A stretch of DNA of 53,210 nucleotides from Aquabacterium sp. A7-Y (lineage in GTDB: Bacteria; Pseudomonadota; Gammaproteobacteria; Burkholderiales; Burkholderiaceae_C). Position numbers and translations under genes: made by a program. Position 1 is the stretch's first letter. Each line of letters opens with the position of its first letter. Location: contig NZ_JAPFBW010000041.1 in NCBI RefSeq assembly GCF_026153205.1, forward strand, positions 1 to 53,210. The letters run 5' to 3'. Below, one piece after another: positions 7,966 through 16,420 of this stretch. The notes below the pieces were generated by a model that was not told the origin of the DNA, made no database searches, and saw only the letters and a program-made list of their open reading frames with translations.

Positions 7966-9537
7966 ATGACCCGCCGCCGTGGCCTCTCCGCTCAGTGCTT
8001 CCGCGCCGCACGGGCAGCTGATCGTGCGGCGGTCGGACACCTCCTACAGCCCACTGCGCGATGGCCGACGACTGCGTCGTGTGCGGCCCCTATCCTTTTC
8101 TTGTCGATCGCAAAGGAACAAGGGCCTGAGTTGAAGGACACCCAGGACGTGCACACCTCTCTTGCGCCTTCCGCGCGCGATCTGAGCGAGCTGTTGACAG
8201 CCTGCGGACAAGTGGCGAACGCCGATGCGGCCCGGCGCGGCATCGAGTTCTTCTTTGACTTTCGCGGTCCGTCGTTTTCGGTGCCCCATGTCGCCGGCAG
8301 CGTTCACCGCCTCGCAACCCACCTGCTCTCCATGGCGTTGCGGCCTCTCACGCGTGGCTGCGTTTTCTTTTCGGTAGATGTCGTCCCCCACCTCGCCCAC
8401 CGAGCGACGCTCTGCCTGCAGATCGCGCAGACCGGCGAGCAGGCGAGTGTGCCGGTCGTGGAGGCACTGGCGGCTGCAACGTCACCCGCACCGCTCGAGC
8501 CCGGCGACATTGTGGGTGCGGCAGAGGACTTGGCGGGCGAGGAAGAGCGAGCCGCGGCGGCGCTCTGCGAGTCCTTGGGCGGCTCGCTCCTGGTGGGCCG
8601 CCTGCCGGGCGAGGGGCAGGTGCTGCGTGCGCAACTGTTGCTTTCGTATGACCAGCTGAACGAAGACCTCACCGCGGCCGCGGAGCATGGCCTGGAGGCA
8701 TGGCTGGTCGGTGAGCCGCCCGTGCTGTACGGGGCGCTGATGCGGCGCCTGGAGCGGCTGGGATGGCGGACACGGCTGCTGCGCGGCGTGGAGGCCGCGC
8801 TGGCGCATTGGGAGCGCAGTTCCACAGCGGACGCCGGTGAGCTACCTGGACTGGTCTTCGGCGCGACGCACTACCATGTGACGGAGCAGGCGTTCATGCG
8901 GCTGATCGGGCGGCTGCCGCCCGGGACGCCCGCGGTCCTGGGCCGTCCGCGGCAGTTCGGCGGGGGGATGCCGCCGCCAGCCAACGACGACCCCCCGGCC
9001 TATGAAGATGTACCGATCAGTCCGCGTCGCATGCACCGCATCACTGTCCGTGCTCTGGCCTGGGCACACCGCCCGCTGATTCTCACCGGCCGCGCATCGC
9101 TCGCGCTGGCCCCGAGACCCAAAGTGCTGGTGGCCGAGGACAACCTGGTGAACCAGATCATCCTGCGCGAGATGATCGAGGTCCTGGGTTTCGAGGTGGA
9201 GATGGCGAATGACGGGTGGCACGCGGTGGAGTGCTGCCTCAACGCTTCCCCGGCACTCGTGCTGATGGATGTCGACATGCCGGTCATGTCGGGCATTGAT
9301 GCGACCCGGCGGTTGAGGAACTTGCACCAGGACGGACGGCTGCCCCGGATGCCGATCGTGATCGCGTCCGCCCGTCATATGCCGGACGACCGGAAGTCAG
9401 CCAGCGAAGCGGGCGCCGACGCCTACTTGGAAAAGCCGATCGACATGGGTTTGCTGCAGCGCACGATCGCCAGGATGCTCGCACCTCGGGAGTCAGAACC
9501 TGTCTACCACCGAAGCGAGGGAGTACCGGATGAGTGA
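7966..9537 (+). CDS. degenerate histidine-kinase-like protein with C-terminal receiver
   Basis: 523 aa. Residues about 68-228 resemble a worn HATPase fold: 'VHRLATHLLSMALRPLTRG' at the N-box position, 'LCLQIAQTGEQAS' at the D-box, and 'ALCESLGGSLLVGRLPGEG' at the G2 region, but the Asn and Gly residues that hold ATP are missing and there is no HisKA histidine. A receiver-like stretch without an acceptor Asp follows (about 250-330), then an intact receiver (385-505) with Asp435 in 'LVLMDVDMPVMSG' and Lys in 'LEKPID'. The start is supported by GGGAGGGG 8 nt before ATG. It overlaps the next kinase gene by 8 nt, so that kinase is its likely phosphodonor. It diverges from the KaiC-like operon. What the dead kinase part binds is unknown. 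Confidence 0.82.
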   Translation: MTRRRGLSAQCFRAARAADRAAVGHLLQPTARWPTTASCAAPILFLSIAKEQGPELKDTQDVHTSLAPSARDLSELLTACGQVANADAARRGIEFFFDFRGPSFSVPHVAGSVHRLATHLLSMALRPLTRGCVFFSVDVVPHLAHRATLCLQIAQTGEQASVPVVEALAAATSPAPLEPGDIVGAAEDLAGEEERAAAALCESLGGSLLVGRLPGEGQVLRAQLLLSYDQLNEDLTAAAEHGLEAWLVGEPPVLYGALMRRLERLGWRTRLLRGVEAALAHWERSSTADAGELPGLVFGATHYHVTEQAFMRLIGRLPPGTPAVLGRPRQFGGGMPPPANDDPPAYEDVPISPRRMHRITVRALAWAHRPLILTGRASLALAPRPKVLVAEDNLVNQIILREMIEVLGFEVEMANDGWHAVECCLNASPALVLMDVDMPVMSGIDATRRLRNLHQDGRLPRMPIVIASARHMPDDRKSASEAGADAYLEKPIDMGLLQRTIARMLAPRESEPVYHRSEGVPDE

Positions 9538-10699
9538 CCACAGCGACCCGCGCATGGCAGGCCGGACGCCAGCGGATCCAAGCGACGCATTTGTACTGAG
9601 CTGGCTCAAGCAGTCGACCAATTACGCGGCGGTGATGCTCGATCCGCAGGGGACCATCATCGCGTGGCTCGGAGCCTCTGAGCACGTGCTCGGCTACTCT
9701 GCGGAAGAGGTCATCGGCCAGCCGGTGTCGCTCATCTTCACCGACGAAGACCGCGCCCTCGGTCTGCCGTCGCTAGAGCGGAGCGTGGCGCAGGCGGGCA
9801 GCAGCTCGCAGGACGATCGCTGGCACGTCCGCAAGGACGGCACCCGCGTCTGGTTCGCCGGCACGATCGAGGCGATTTGCGGTCCATCCGGGGAGGTGCT
9901 TGCCTATCTCAAGGTGATGCGCGACCGCACTGATCTGCGGGCGACCATCGAGACGCTCGAGCACCGCGTTGAGGCGCTGACCGGTGCCGCCCGCTGCAGA
10001 AGCGAGTTTTTCGCCCGGCTGGTCCATGAGCTGCGCAACGCGCTGGCGCCGATCAGCAACGCGACCGAGCTGATCCGGCGCGCCGCGCAACCTTCACGGC
10101 TGGAGTTTCCGCTGGCGATGGTGCGCCGCCAGTTGGAGCTGCTCGGTCGCATGGTCGGCGACCTGTTCCAGATCACCCGGGCGGGCGCGAACCAGCTGCA
10201 GCTGCAAGTCCAGAGGTTCGACCTGGCCGGCGAGTTGCGGCTCCTGGCGGCGACGGTCCTGCCGGCGTTCGAGGAGAAGCGTCAGCAGCTGCGGCTGTGC
10301 CTGCCCCCGGCCGCGGTCGACATCGAGGCGGACGGCGCACGCCTGCAGCAGCTGGTCGTCAACCTGCTGGACAACGCCAACAAGTACACGCCCGCGGGCG
10401 GCACCATCTGGTTGAAGTGCACCGTCGAGGGCCGCAGTGCCGTGATCCGGGTGCAGGACACGGGCATCGGCGTTCCGCCGGAGCTGCTGCCCCGGATCTT
10501 CGACTTGTTCACCCGCGAAGCGGCGGACCCCGCGACGGAGGGGCTGGGGGTCGGCCTGTCCGTGGTGAAGGAGCTGGTCGATGCGCACGGCGGATCCGTG
10601 GAGGTGCGCAGCGGCGGCAGCGGCCACGGCAGCGAGTTCACGGTGCGGCTCCCCCTGCATGCAGACGCCGCAGCCCGACAGACGGCAAGGTCGACGTGA
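9530..10699 (+). CDS. PAS-domain histidine kinase
   Basis: 389-aa soluble kinase. PAS domain (about 25-140; 'WLGASEHVLGYSAEEVIGQP', ending 'YLKVMRDRTDLRA'), HisKA 'ARLVHELRNALAPISN' with His166, then HATPase with 'QLVVNLLDNANKYTPAGG', 'VQDTGIGVPPELL' and 'GLGVGLSVVKELVDAHGG'. All kinase motifs are intact. There is no receiver of its own, so phosphate probably goes to the receiver of the upstream partner. The start ATG overlaps the stop of that gene (8 nt) and has GGGAG upstream, indicating coupling. No membrane segment is present, so sensing is cytoplasmic. Confidence 0.92.
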   Translation: MSDHSDPRMAGRTPADPSDAFVLSWLKQSTNYAAVMLDPQGTIIAWLGASEHVLGYSAEEVIGQPVSLIFTDEDRALGLPSLERSVAQAGSSSQDDRWHVRKDGTRVWFAGTIEAICGPSGEVLAYLKVMRDRTDLRATIETLEHRVEALTGAARCRSEFFARLVHELRNALAPISNATELIRRAAQPSRLEFPLAMVRRQLELLGRMVGDLFQITRAGANQLQLQVQRFDLAGELRLLAATVLPAFEEKRQQLRLCLPPAAVDIEADGARLQQLVVNLLDNANKYTPAGGTIWLKCTVEGRSAVIRVQDTGIGVPPELLPRIFDLFTREAADPATEGLGVGLSVVKELVDAHGGSVEVRSGGSGHGSEFTVRLPLHADAAARQTARST

Positions 10700-11203
10700 C
10701 CGGGTCGAGTTGCGCGCCGGATCAGCCGACGCCGGATACCGAGGCCCACGGGTGCAAGCTCGCCTCAGCGAACTGACGAGGCGGCGTGGAAGAGGGCCTT
10801 GAACCGCGAGGGCCAGGACCGAGGACCACGCCCTGTCGCTGGCGGAGCCTGCGGCGCAGGCGTTTTCTGCCGCAGATCTCGGTGGCGTTCAGCCCGGCGG
10901 TGGTGCTGCGCGAGATGCACGACCTCCGACGGTGAAGGAGGTGCGCATCTCGCAGCGCGTCAAGCAGAAGGCAGCGGCATAGGCACCAGAGGCCGCATGC
11001 GTGCGCGGAGTGCGTACTCGACGGGCAATAGAAACCGCCGACGGCAACTGCAGATCCGCAATGCCTCCCCTGCAACCGTTTGGGGAAAAGATGGTCTTAC
11101 GCAGGGAACGGGGGCCTGCTCGTACAAGCGTCGCCGGCGCACTGCGGCAGGAGGCGGCCAGGAGCGGTCCCTGACTCTGGGCGTCAGCCAGCGGCCGCTC
11201 GGA
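10700..11203. other. gene-free stretch with short dispersed repeats
   Basis: No recognisable gene. Near the right end, 11154-11169 is an exact 16-bp copy of 2096-2111 (GCGGCCAGGAGCGGTC) and 11176-11195 matches 1482-1501 with one mismatch. Both partners lie in the mobile-element debris upstream of gst, so this is probably another scar of the same element family. Confidence 0.5.
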
Positions 11204-12343
11204 TCAACCGTTCGGCTTCAAGGTCACCTTGGTCCAGCCGTCCTTGCGCGCGTCGAAGTTCTTGTACGCCTCGGGCGCCTTCTCCAGCGGCAACTCGTGC
11301 GAGACGATCCACGAAGGCTTGACCTTGTCCTGTTCGATCAGGCGGCTGAGGAAGCGGTTGTAGGCCTTCACCGGGCACTGGCCGGTCCCCATCTTCTGGC
11401 CCTTGAACCAGAACATGCCGAAGTCGAATGCCATCTGCCCGCGTCGCTGCAGCTTGTCCTGTGCGTTCGGATCCTGCGGCACGAAGACGCCCACCGTTCC
11501 GATGTGGCCGGTGAACTTGACCGCATGGACCAGGTTGTTCATGGTGAGGTTCGGCTCTTCCTGCTGGTGCAGGTTGCAGCATTGGTAGCCCACGCACTCG
11601 CAGCCACAGTCGGCGCCGCGCCCGCCGGTCAGCTCCATCACCCGCTCGATGCCGCCGCCTTCGGTGTCATCGATGGCCACGGCGCCTATCTTCTCCGCCA
11701 GCGCCAGCCGGTCCTTGTGGGTGTCGACCACCATCACCAGGCTCGCGCCCTTGACGGTGGCTGCCAGCGCGGCCATCAGCCCGACGGGGCCGGCGCCGTA
11801 GATCACGACGGACTGACCGGGGCGCAGTTGCGCCATCTCGGTGGCGTGGTAGCCGGTCGGAAAGATGTCTGACAGCATCACGTAGTCGTTCTGCTTCTCC
11901 TGGGCGTCCCTCGGAAGGATCAAGCAGTTGTAGTCGGCATAGGGCACGCGCAGCAACTGCGCCTGACCGCCGTGGTAGGGCCCCATGTCGGCGAAGCCGT
12001 AGGCGGCGCCTGCGAGCCCGGGGTTGGTGGTCAGGCAGTAGTTGCTCAGCCCGCGCTCGCAGTTCTCGCAGAAGCCGCAGCCGATGTTGAAAGGCACGGA
12101 CACCATGTCGCTGACCTTCACGCGGTCCACCGCCGGCCCGACCTCGATGACCTCGCCCACGTTCTCGTGGCCGAGGATGCGGCCCGGCCTCATGTCGGTC
12201 CGACCTTCATACATGTGCAGATCCGAACCGCAGATGTTGGTGCGTGTGATGCGAACAAGCGCATCGGTGGGACGCTCGACCCGTGCGTCGGGCATGTCCT
12301 TGACCTCGACATCTCGCGGCCCGTTGTAGACAAGTGCCTTCAT
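11204..12343 (-). CDS. zinc-dependent dehydrogenase, glutathione-independent formaldehyde dehydrogenase type
   Basis: 379-aa medium-chain dehydrogenase/reductase. Catalytic zinc ligands are Cys38 ('NICGSDLH') and His59-Glu60 ('GHENVGEV'); the structural zinc lobe is Cys89, 92, 95, 103 ('CGFCENCERGLSNYC'). The Rossmann fold has 'IYGAGPVGLMAA', then 'VVDTHKDRLALAEKIGA'. The 'CECVGYQCC' insertion and the ending 'TKVTLKPNG' are characteristic of formaldehyde dehydrogenase (dismutating)-like enzymes, so oxidation of formaldehyde or other aldehydes/alcohols with tightly bound NAD is likely. Its ATG overlaps the stop of the hemerythrin gene (ATGA), making a two-gene operon. Fragments of a related gene lie at 13059 and 18009. 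Confidence 0.88.
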   Translation of the reverse strand: MKALVYNGPRDVEVKDMPDARVERPTDALVRITRTNICGSDLHMYEGRTDMRPGRILGHENVGEVIEVGPAVDRVKVSDMVSVPFNIGCGFCENCERGLSNYCLTTNPGLAGAAYGFADMGPYHGGQAQLLRVPYADYNCLILPRDAQEKQNDYVMLSDIFPTGYHATEMAQLRPGQSVVIYGAGPVGLMAALAATVKGASLVMVVDTHKDRLALAEKIGAVAIDDTEGGGIERVMELTGGRGADCGCECVGYQCCNLHQQEEPNLTMNNLVHAVKFTGHIGTVGVFVPQDPNAQDKLQRRGQMAFDFGMFWFKGQKMGTGQCPVKAYNRFLSRLIEQDKVKPSWIVSHELPLEKAPEAYKNFDARKDGWTKVTLKPNG

Positions 12344-12858
12344 GACGCCACCTTCTTCTTTCCGGCCGACGAGGGTGTCGGCGCCTTGGTTTGCACTTCC
12401 TTTTGCAATTTCTTCTTGCGTTCGTGAAGCTCGGGCACCATGCCGCGCAGATCGGCGACCGAGTAGCGCGCCTTCAGGAACACCTTCTCGCGCTCATCCA
12501 TCACGTGGTCGATCACGGTGGTGAACAGGTGCATGACCGCGGTGTCGTAGCCGTCCTCGGTGGGCGCCATGCCCTGAATCCGCGCGATCACCTCTTTCGC
12601 CTCGGCGTGCTCTTTCAGTGCCTCGTCCATCAGCGCGTCGTCGTCAATGGCGGCACGCACGCGCGGGTAGAAGATTTCCTCCTCGATCTGCGTGTGGACC
12701 GTCAAATCCTGGCAGATCTTCACGACCAATTGTCCTTTGGTCTCCGAAGGACCGCCGTTGTCGCACAGGCCTTGGAAGTCAAGGAACAGCTTCTGGACCA
12801 GCTTGTGGTCCGCATCCAGCAGATCGATCGCATCTTCATAAAAGAGCGTGGCGCTCAT
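12340..12858 (-). CDS. hemerythrin HHE cation-binding domain protein
   Basis: 172-aa four-helix protein with the hemerythrin-like metal ligands: His18 ('LLDADHKLV'), His55 and the following Glu residues ('TVHTQIEEEIFYP'), His84 ('KEHAEAKEVI') and His118 ('VIDHVMDERE'). The tail is Lys-rich and basic. Such proteins bind a di-iron centre and take part in oxygen, NO or peroxide sensing and iron storage; the exact role here is unknown. AAGGAG lies 8 nt before ATG. It is co-transcribed with the dehydrogenase (4-nt overlap). A run of ten G (C on the coding strand) lies 19-28 nt before the start, between the ribosome site and the presumed promoter. Confidence 0.88.
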   Translation of the reverse strand: MSATLFYEDAIDLLDADHKLVQKLFLDFQGLCDNGGPSETKGQLVVKICQDLTVHTQIEEEIFYPRVRAAIDDDALMDEALKEHAEAKEVIARIQGMAPTEDGYDTAVMHLFTTVIDHVMDEREKVFLKARYSVADLRGMVPELHERKKKLQKEVQTKAPTPSSAGKKKVAS

Positions 12859-13058
12859 GGCGACTCCTTGTGGACCGGGGGGGGGGAATCATTGTGCGCG
12901 TGCGGCATGCGTGCAGTGGCCAAGACCTTGCTGATGTGCAGGAACGTCGATGGCTCGCACGCCTGCTGCCGGCTGCGTCGGGCAGCCGCTCGCCAGCGCC
13001 GGAATGAACGCGGGCACCGCTCTTGCCGCGCATGAAGCCCCGACAAAGGAGTCGCCTC

Positions 13059-13133
13059 ATGCTCGCCATGACCTACCGCGGTCCCTACCGCATCCGCGTG
13101 ATCGACAAGCCGGTGACCGAGATCGAGCACCCG
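13059..13133 (+). pseudogene. alcohol/formaldehyde dehydrogenase, N-terminal remnant
   Basis: After a good AAGGAG site the frame encodes 'MLAMTYRGPYRIRVIDKP' then 'EIEHP', the exact start of glutathione-dependent-type zinc alcohol dehydrogenases, in which the catalytic Cys region should follow within ten residues. Homology ends abruptly at about 13133 and the frame runs on into unrelated sequence. The following 130 bases in another frame encode a hydrophobic stretch ('AAVVGLGAAAWIVW' then Arg-rich), perhaps the end of a different lost gene. Confidence 0.7.
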
Positions 13134-13277
13134 TGCTGGACGGACGAAGAAGGCGGCGGTCGTGGGCCTGGGCGCCGCGGCCTGGATCGTCTGGTCGCGA
13201 TCGCACCGCCGCCGCTGGCGCGACCTCCTCACCGACCGCGGCGTGCGAGCCGCGACCAACTCTGAACGGAGCCCACC

Positions 13278-14018
13278 ATGGAAGTCGTGCAACGGTTGAA
13301 TGGAACACGGGTCGCGGTACTGGCCGCGGACGGTTTCGAGAAGGTCGAACTGACGGTCCCCGTCACGGCCCTGCGTGCAGCAGGCGCAGACGTCGACATC
13401 GTCTCCCTGCGCCGCGGGCGCATCCGCGGGGTGAACCTGCACGAGCCGGCAAGCCGTGTCACGGTGGACCGCTTGCTTTCCGAAGTTTCGGTGGACGACT
13501 ACGACGCGCTGCTGATCCCCGGCGGCTTCATCAGTCCCGACCTCCTGCGCCAATCGGCCGAGGCTCGTGAGTTCGTGCGCCAGTTCGACGCCTCCGGCAA
13601 ACCGATCGCGACGCTATGCCACGGCCCCTGGTTGCTGGCCTCGGCCGGGCTGACCGCCGGTCGCCGCATGACGTCGTGGCCGGGCGTGCGCGATGACATG
13701 GTCAACGCCGGTGCGACGTGGGTGGACGAGACCGTGGTGCGGGACAGAAACTGGCTCACCAGTCGCGGGCCGCAGGACATGGTGCCGTTCGTGGGCGCCC
13801 TGTTGCCCTTTTTCGCCGGACAAGCGCCGACCGCGGAGCCCGCGGCTTCCGGGGCCGTCTCGTCCCCGCAGCGCGATGCACCGCCGCAGCTGGTGCTGGA
13901 CGCGATGAAGTGGTTGCCCCGGCCTTCGCTGCGGACCGTGGCAATGATCGGCGCCGGGCTCGCGTTCTACGCGGCCAGCGGCCATCGCAGCCACGGCTCG
14001 CACGCGCGTCCGCGTTAG
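13278..14018 (+). CDS. DJ-1/PfpI family protein (glutamine-amidotransferase-like fold)
   Basis: 246 aa. Residues 9-185 form a PfpI-type domain: 'RVAVLAADGFEKVELTVPV' with Glu21, 'DALLIPGGF', and the nucleophile elbow 'ATLCHGPWLL' with Cys114-His115. The family includes general-stress proteins YhbO/YraA, reported as protein or nucleotide deglycases acting on glyoxal adducts, and some peptidases. Unusually there is a C-terminal extension (about 190-246) with a predicted short hydrophobic helix ('TVAMIGAGLAFYAASG') and a basic tail, absent from typical ~170-190-aa members, so it could be loosely membrane-tethered. It stands alone, with CGGAG upstream of ATG, among aldehyde-handling enzymes, which fits a carbonyl-stress role. 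Confidence 0.88.
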   Translation: MEVVQRLNGTRVAVLAADGFEKVELTVPVTALRAAGADVDIVSLRRGRIRGVNLHEPASRVTVDRLLSEVSVDDYDALLIPGGFISPDLLRQSAEAREFVRQFDASGKPIATLCHGPWLLASAGLTAGRRMTSWPGVRDDMVNAGATWVDETVVRDRNWLTSRGPQDMVPFVGALLPFFAGQAPTAEPAASGAVSSPQRDAPPQLVLDAMKWLPRPSLRTVAMIGAGLAFYAASGHRSHGSHARPR

Positions 14019-14085
14019 AAGGCTGGCACGCTGCAGCCGAGCTGAAGCGACACACATCCCCGTCCCAAGCTGCGAGCCTTCCACG

Positions 14086-16365
14086 CTACTGCGGCGCCAT
14101 CACCTTCTCCGGCGTCATCGGCAGCGCCCGGATCCTGCGCCCGGTGGCGTGCCAGATCGCATTGGAGATCGCGGCGGCGACCCCCAGCCCGCCGATCTCG
14201 CCCACGCCCTTGGCACCCAGGCGGCTGACGATGCGGTCGTCTTCCGGCACGAAGCTGACGTCCAGAGCGTGGATGTCCGCATTCACCGGCACGTGGTAGT
14301 TGGCCAGGTCCACGGTCATGAAGCGGCCCAGCGCGTGATCGATCAACGTCCCTTCGTGCAGCGCCTGCCCGATGCCCCAGACGATGCCGCCCAGCACCTG
14401 GCTGCGCGCCGTGAGCTCGTTGATGATGCGGCCGGCCGCCACCGCGCTCACCACCCGCGTGACACGCACGGTGCCCATCGCCTCGTCCACCCGCACCTCG
14501 CAGAACACGGCCGAATGCACGGCCCGCTCGTAGCGGCCCTGCTCGTCCTCGTCCGGCTGCAGGTGGAAGTTCGCCTCCAGCTGGCCGACGCCGGAAGCCG
14601 TCAGCACTTCAGTCAGAAGCAGTGCATCGCCCGGCAACCCGTGCAGCCGGACCTTGCCGTCGACGAACTCCACCTCCGCGAACTTGCTGCCCGCCAGCGG
14701 TGACTTCGCCATCGCCCGCGCAAGTTTCCAGACCTTCTTGCGCAGCTTCTCGCACGCACCGTCCACCGCCGAGCCGACGCTGGCCACGTGCGAAGATCCG
14801 CCCTCGGTCGGCGCCTCGGGCAGGCGCGTGTCGGCGATTTGCACGCGCACGTCCTCCAGGGGCACGCCGAGCGCGGACGCGGCGACCTGCGCCAGCACGG
14901 TACAGGTGCCGGTGCCAATGTCGCTGGCCGCCGTTTCCGCCTCGACGTGGCCGTCGGCGTACAACACCACCCGCGCCCGCGCCTCCTCCTGCTCGGCGAT
15001 CCACTGCCCGCTGGCCATGCCCCAGCCGACGAGCTCGTGGCCGTCGCGCATGCTGCGGGGCTTCGGGTCACGCCGCGGCCAGCCGAAGCGCTCGGCCGCC
15101 AGCGCGTAGCACTCGCGCAGCTTCTTGCTGGAATACGGCTTGTCGCCGGAGGGCGCGCGCTCGGCGTAGTTGTGCAGGCGCAGCGCCAGCGGGTCCATCC
15201 CCAGCGCTTGCGCCAGTTCGTCCATGCCGACCTCCAGCGGGAACAGGCCGCTGGCCGCCCCCGGTGCTCGCATGTCCAGCGGCGTGGGCAGGTCCAGCGG
15301 CACCACCCGGTAGTCGCCGCGCAGGTTCTCGCAGCGGTACAGCGTGCCCGACCATTTGGTGACCATCTCGGCGAAGTCGTGCACGCGCGAGGTTTCGCCC
15401 ACCGCCTCGTGGATCAGCGCCTTGAGCGTGCCGTCGCGCTCGGCGGCCAGTCGCACGCGCTGCCAGATCTCGGGCCGGTGCCCGAAGGTGAACATTTGCC
15501 GGCGCGTCAGCACGACGCGCACCGGGCGCCGCAGGTGCAGCGCGCCCAGCATCGCCAGCAGCAGGTTGTACTGCGGCCGCAGCCCGGAGCCGAAGGCGCC
15601 ACCGACGAAGGTGTTCAGCAGGGTGAGCTGGCTCTCGCGCAGGCCGAACACCTTCGCGAGCCGCTTGCGGGTGCCGTGCCCGCCCTGGTTCTTGTCGTGG
15701 ATGGTGAGCCTGCCACCGCTCTCGATGATCACCGTGCTGGCGTGCAGCTCCATCGGGTTGTGGTGCTCCGCGGCCTGGTGGAACTCCGCGTCGATCTTGA
15801 CAGGCGCCACGGCGAAAGCCGCATCGGCATTACCGCGCGGCTTGGGCGGCGCCGTGTCTTCGTCGAGTTCCTTCGGCGCGTGGCCCTCGGCGCGGTGCCG
15901 CAGCAAGTCGGTCGCGTGCGCCTCAACCTGGTAATCGATCCGCACCAACCCGGCCGCGCAGCGCGCCGCCTCCCAGCGCTCCGCCAGCACCAGCGCCACG
16001 GGCTGGCCGGCATGGTGCACCTGGTCGCTCACCAGCGGCTTGACGGGCACGGTGGAGAAGTCCTCGCCCGTCTCGAAGTAGTGCGCGAGCTGCGGCGCCT
16101 CGGGCCGATGGCCGTGCCACAGCACGTCCAGCACACCGGGCACGGCCCGCGCTTCGTCATCGTGCACGGCCAGCACGCGTCCGCGGGCGATGGCGGCATT
16201 GACCACCACGCCATGCACGAGACCGTCGACCGCAATCTCGGCGGCATAGCGCGCCTGTCCGGTCACCTTCGCGCGCCCGTCGATGCGCGGGACGGCGTGG
16301 CCTTTGGCGACGTAGCCGGCGCCCACGGGGGCGACCGGCTGCAAGTCCTCGAGGTCGTCGCTCAC
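14086..16365 (-). CDS. paoC: xanthine dehydrogenase family molybdenum subunit (PaoC-like)
   Basis: 759-aa molybdopterin-binding large subunit. Conserved pieces: 'VPRIDGRAKVTGQARYAAE' at the start, 'GGAFGSGLRPQYNLLLAML' (Moco contact), 'MRAPGAASGLFPLEVGMDEL', 'DIGTGTCTVLAQ', and near the end 'GAKGVGEIGGLG' with the catalytic Glu. It resembles PaoC (YagR) of the periplasmic aldehyde oxidoreductase, which oxidises aromatic and other aldehydes to acids. I start it at GTG 16365 (GGAGGG about 8 nt upstream, followed by 'VSDDLEDLQPV'); the frame stays open upstream but that part lies inside paoB. A 19-codon open frame begins in the paoB stop (ATGA) and ends TAG overlapping this GTG, perhaps for translational coupling. 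Last gene of paoA-paoB-paoC. Confidence 0.9.
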   Translation of the reverse strand: MSDDLEDLQPVAPVGAGYVAKGHAVPRIDGRAKVTGQARYAAEIAVDGLVHGVVVNAAIARGRVLAVHDDEARAVPGVLDVLWHGHRPEAPQLAHYFETGEDFSTVPVKPLVSDQVHHAGQPVALVLAERWEAARCAAGLVRIDYQVEAHATDLLRHRAEGHAPKELDEDTAPPKPRGNADAAFAVAPVKIDAEFHQAAEHHNPMELHASTVIIESGGRLTIHDKNQGGHGTRKRLAKVFGLRESQLTLLNTFVGGAFGSGLRPQYNLLLAMLGALHLRRPVRVVLTRRQMFTFGHRPEIWQRVRLAAERDGTLKALIHEAVGETSRVHDFAEMVTKWSGTLYRCENLRGDYRVVPLDLPTPLDMRAPGAASGLFPLEVGMDELAQALGMDPLALRLHNYAERAPSGDKPYSSKKLRECYALAAERFGWPRRDPKPRSMRDGHELVGWGMASGQWIAEQEEARARVVLYADGHVEAETAASDIGTGTCTVLAQVAASALGVPLEDVRVQIADTRLPEAPTEGGSSHVASVGSAVDGACEKLRKKVWKLARAMAKSPLAGSKFAEVEFVDGKVRLHGLPGDALLLTEVLTASGVGQLEANFHLQPDEDEQGRYERAVHSAVFCEVRVDEAMGTVRVTRVVSAVAAGRIINELTARSQVLGGIVWGIGQALHEGTLIDHALGRFMTVDLANYHVPVNADIHALDVSFVPEDDRIVSRLGAKGVGEIGGLGVAAAISNAIWHATGRRIRALPMTPEKVMAPQ

Positions 16366-16420
16366 TAGACGACCCTCCGTCCTGCGGACTGCGGGATTGG
16401 CCTTGCGGCGGCCCGGCGGC

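Noticed and set aside
7692-7967. N-terminal extension of the KaiC-operon receiver
   Set aside because: No domain or family-like sequence; the receiver fold begins right after ATG 7691 and the region fits a divergent promoter.
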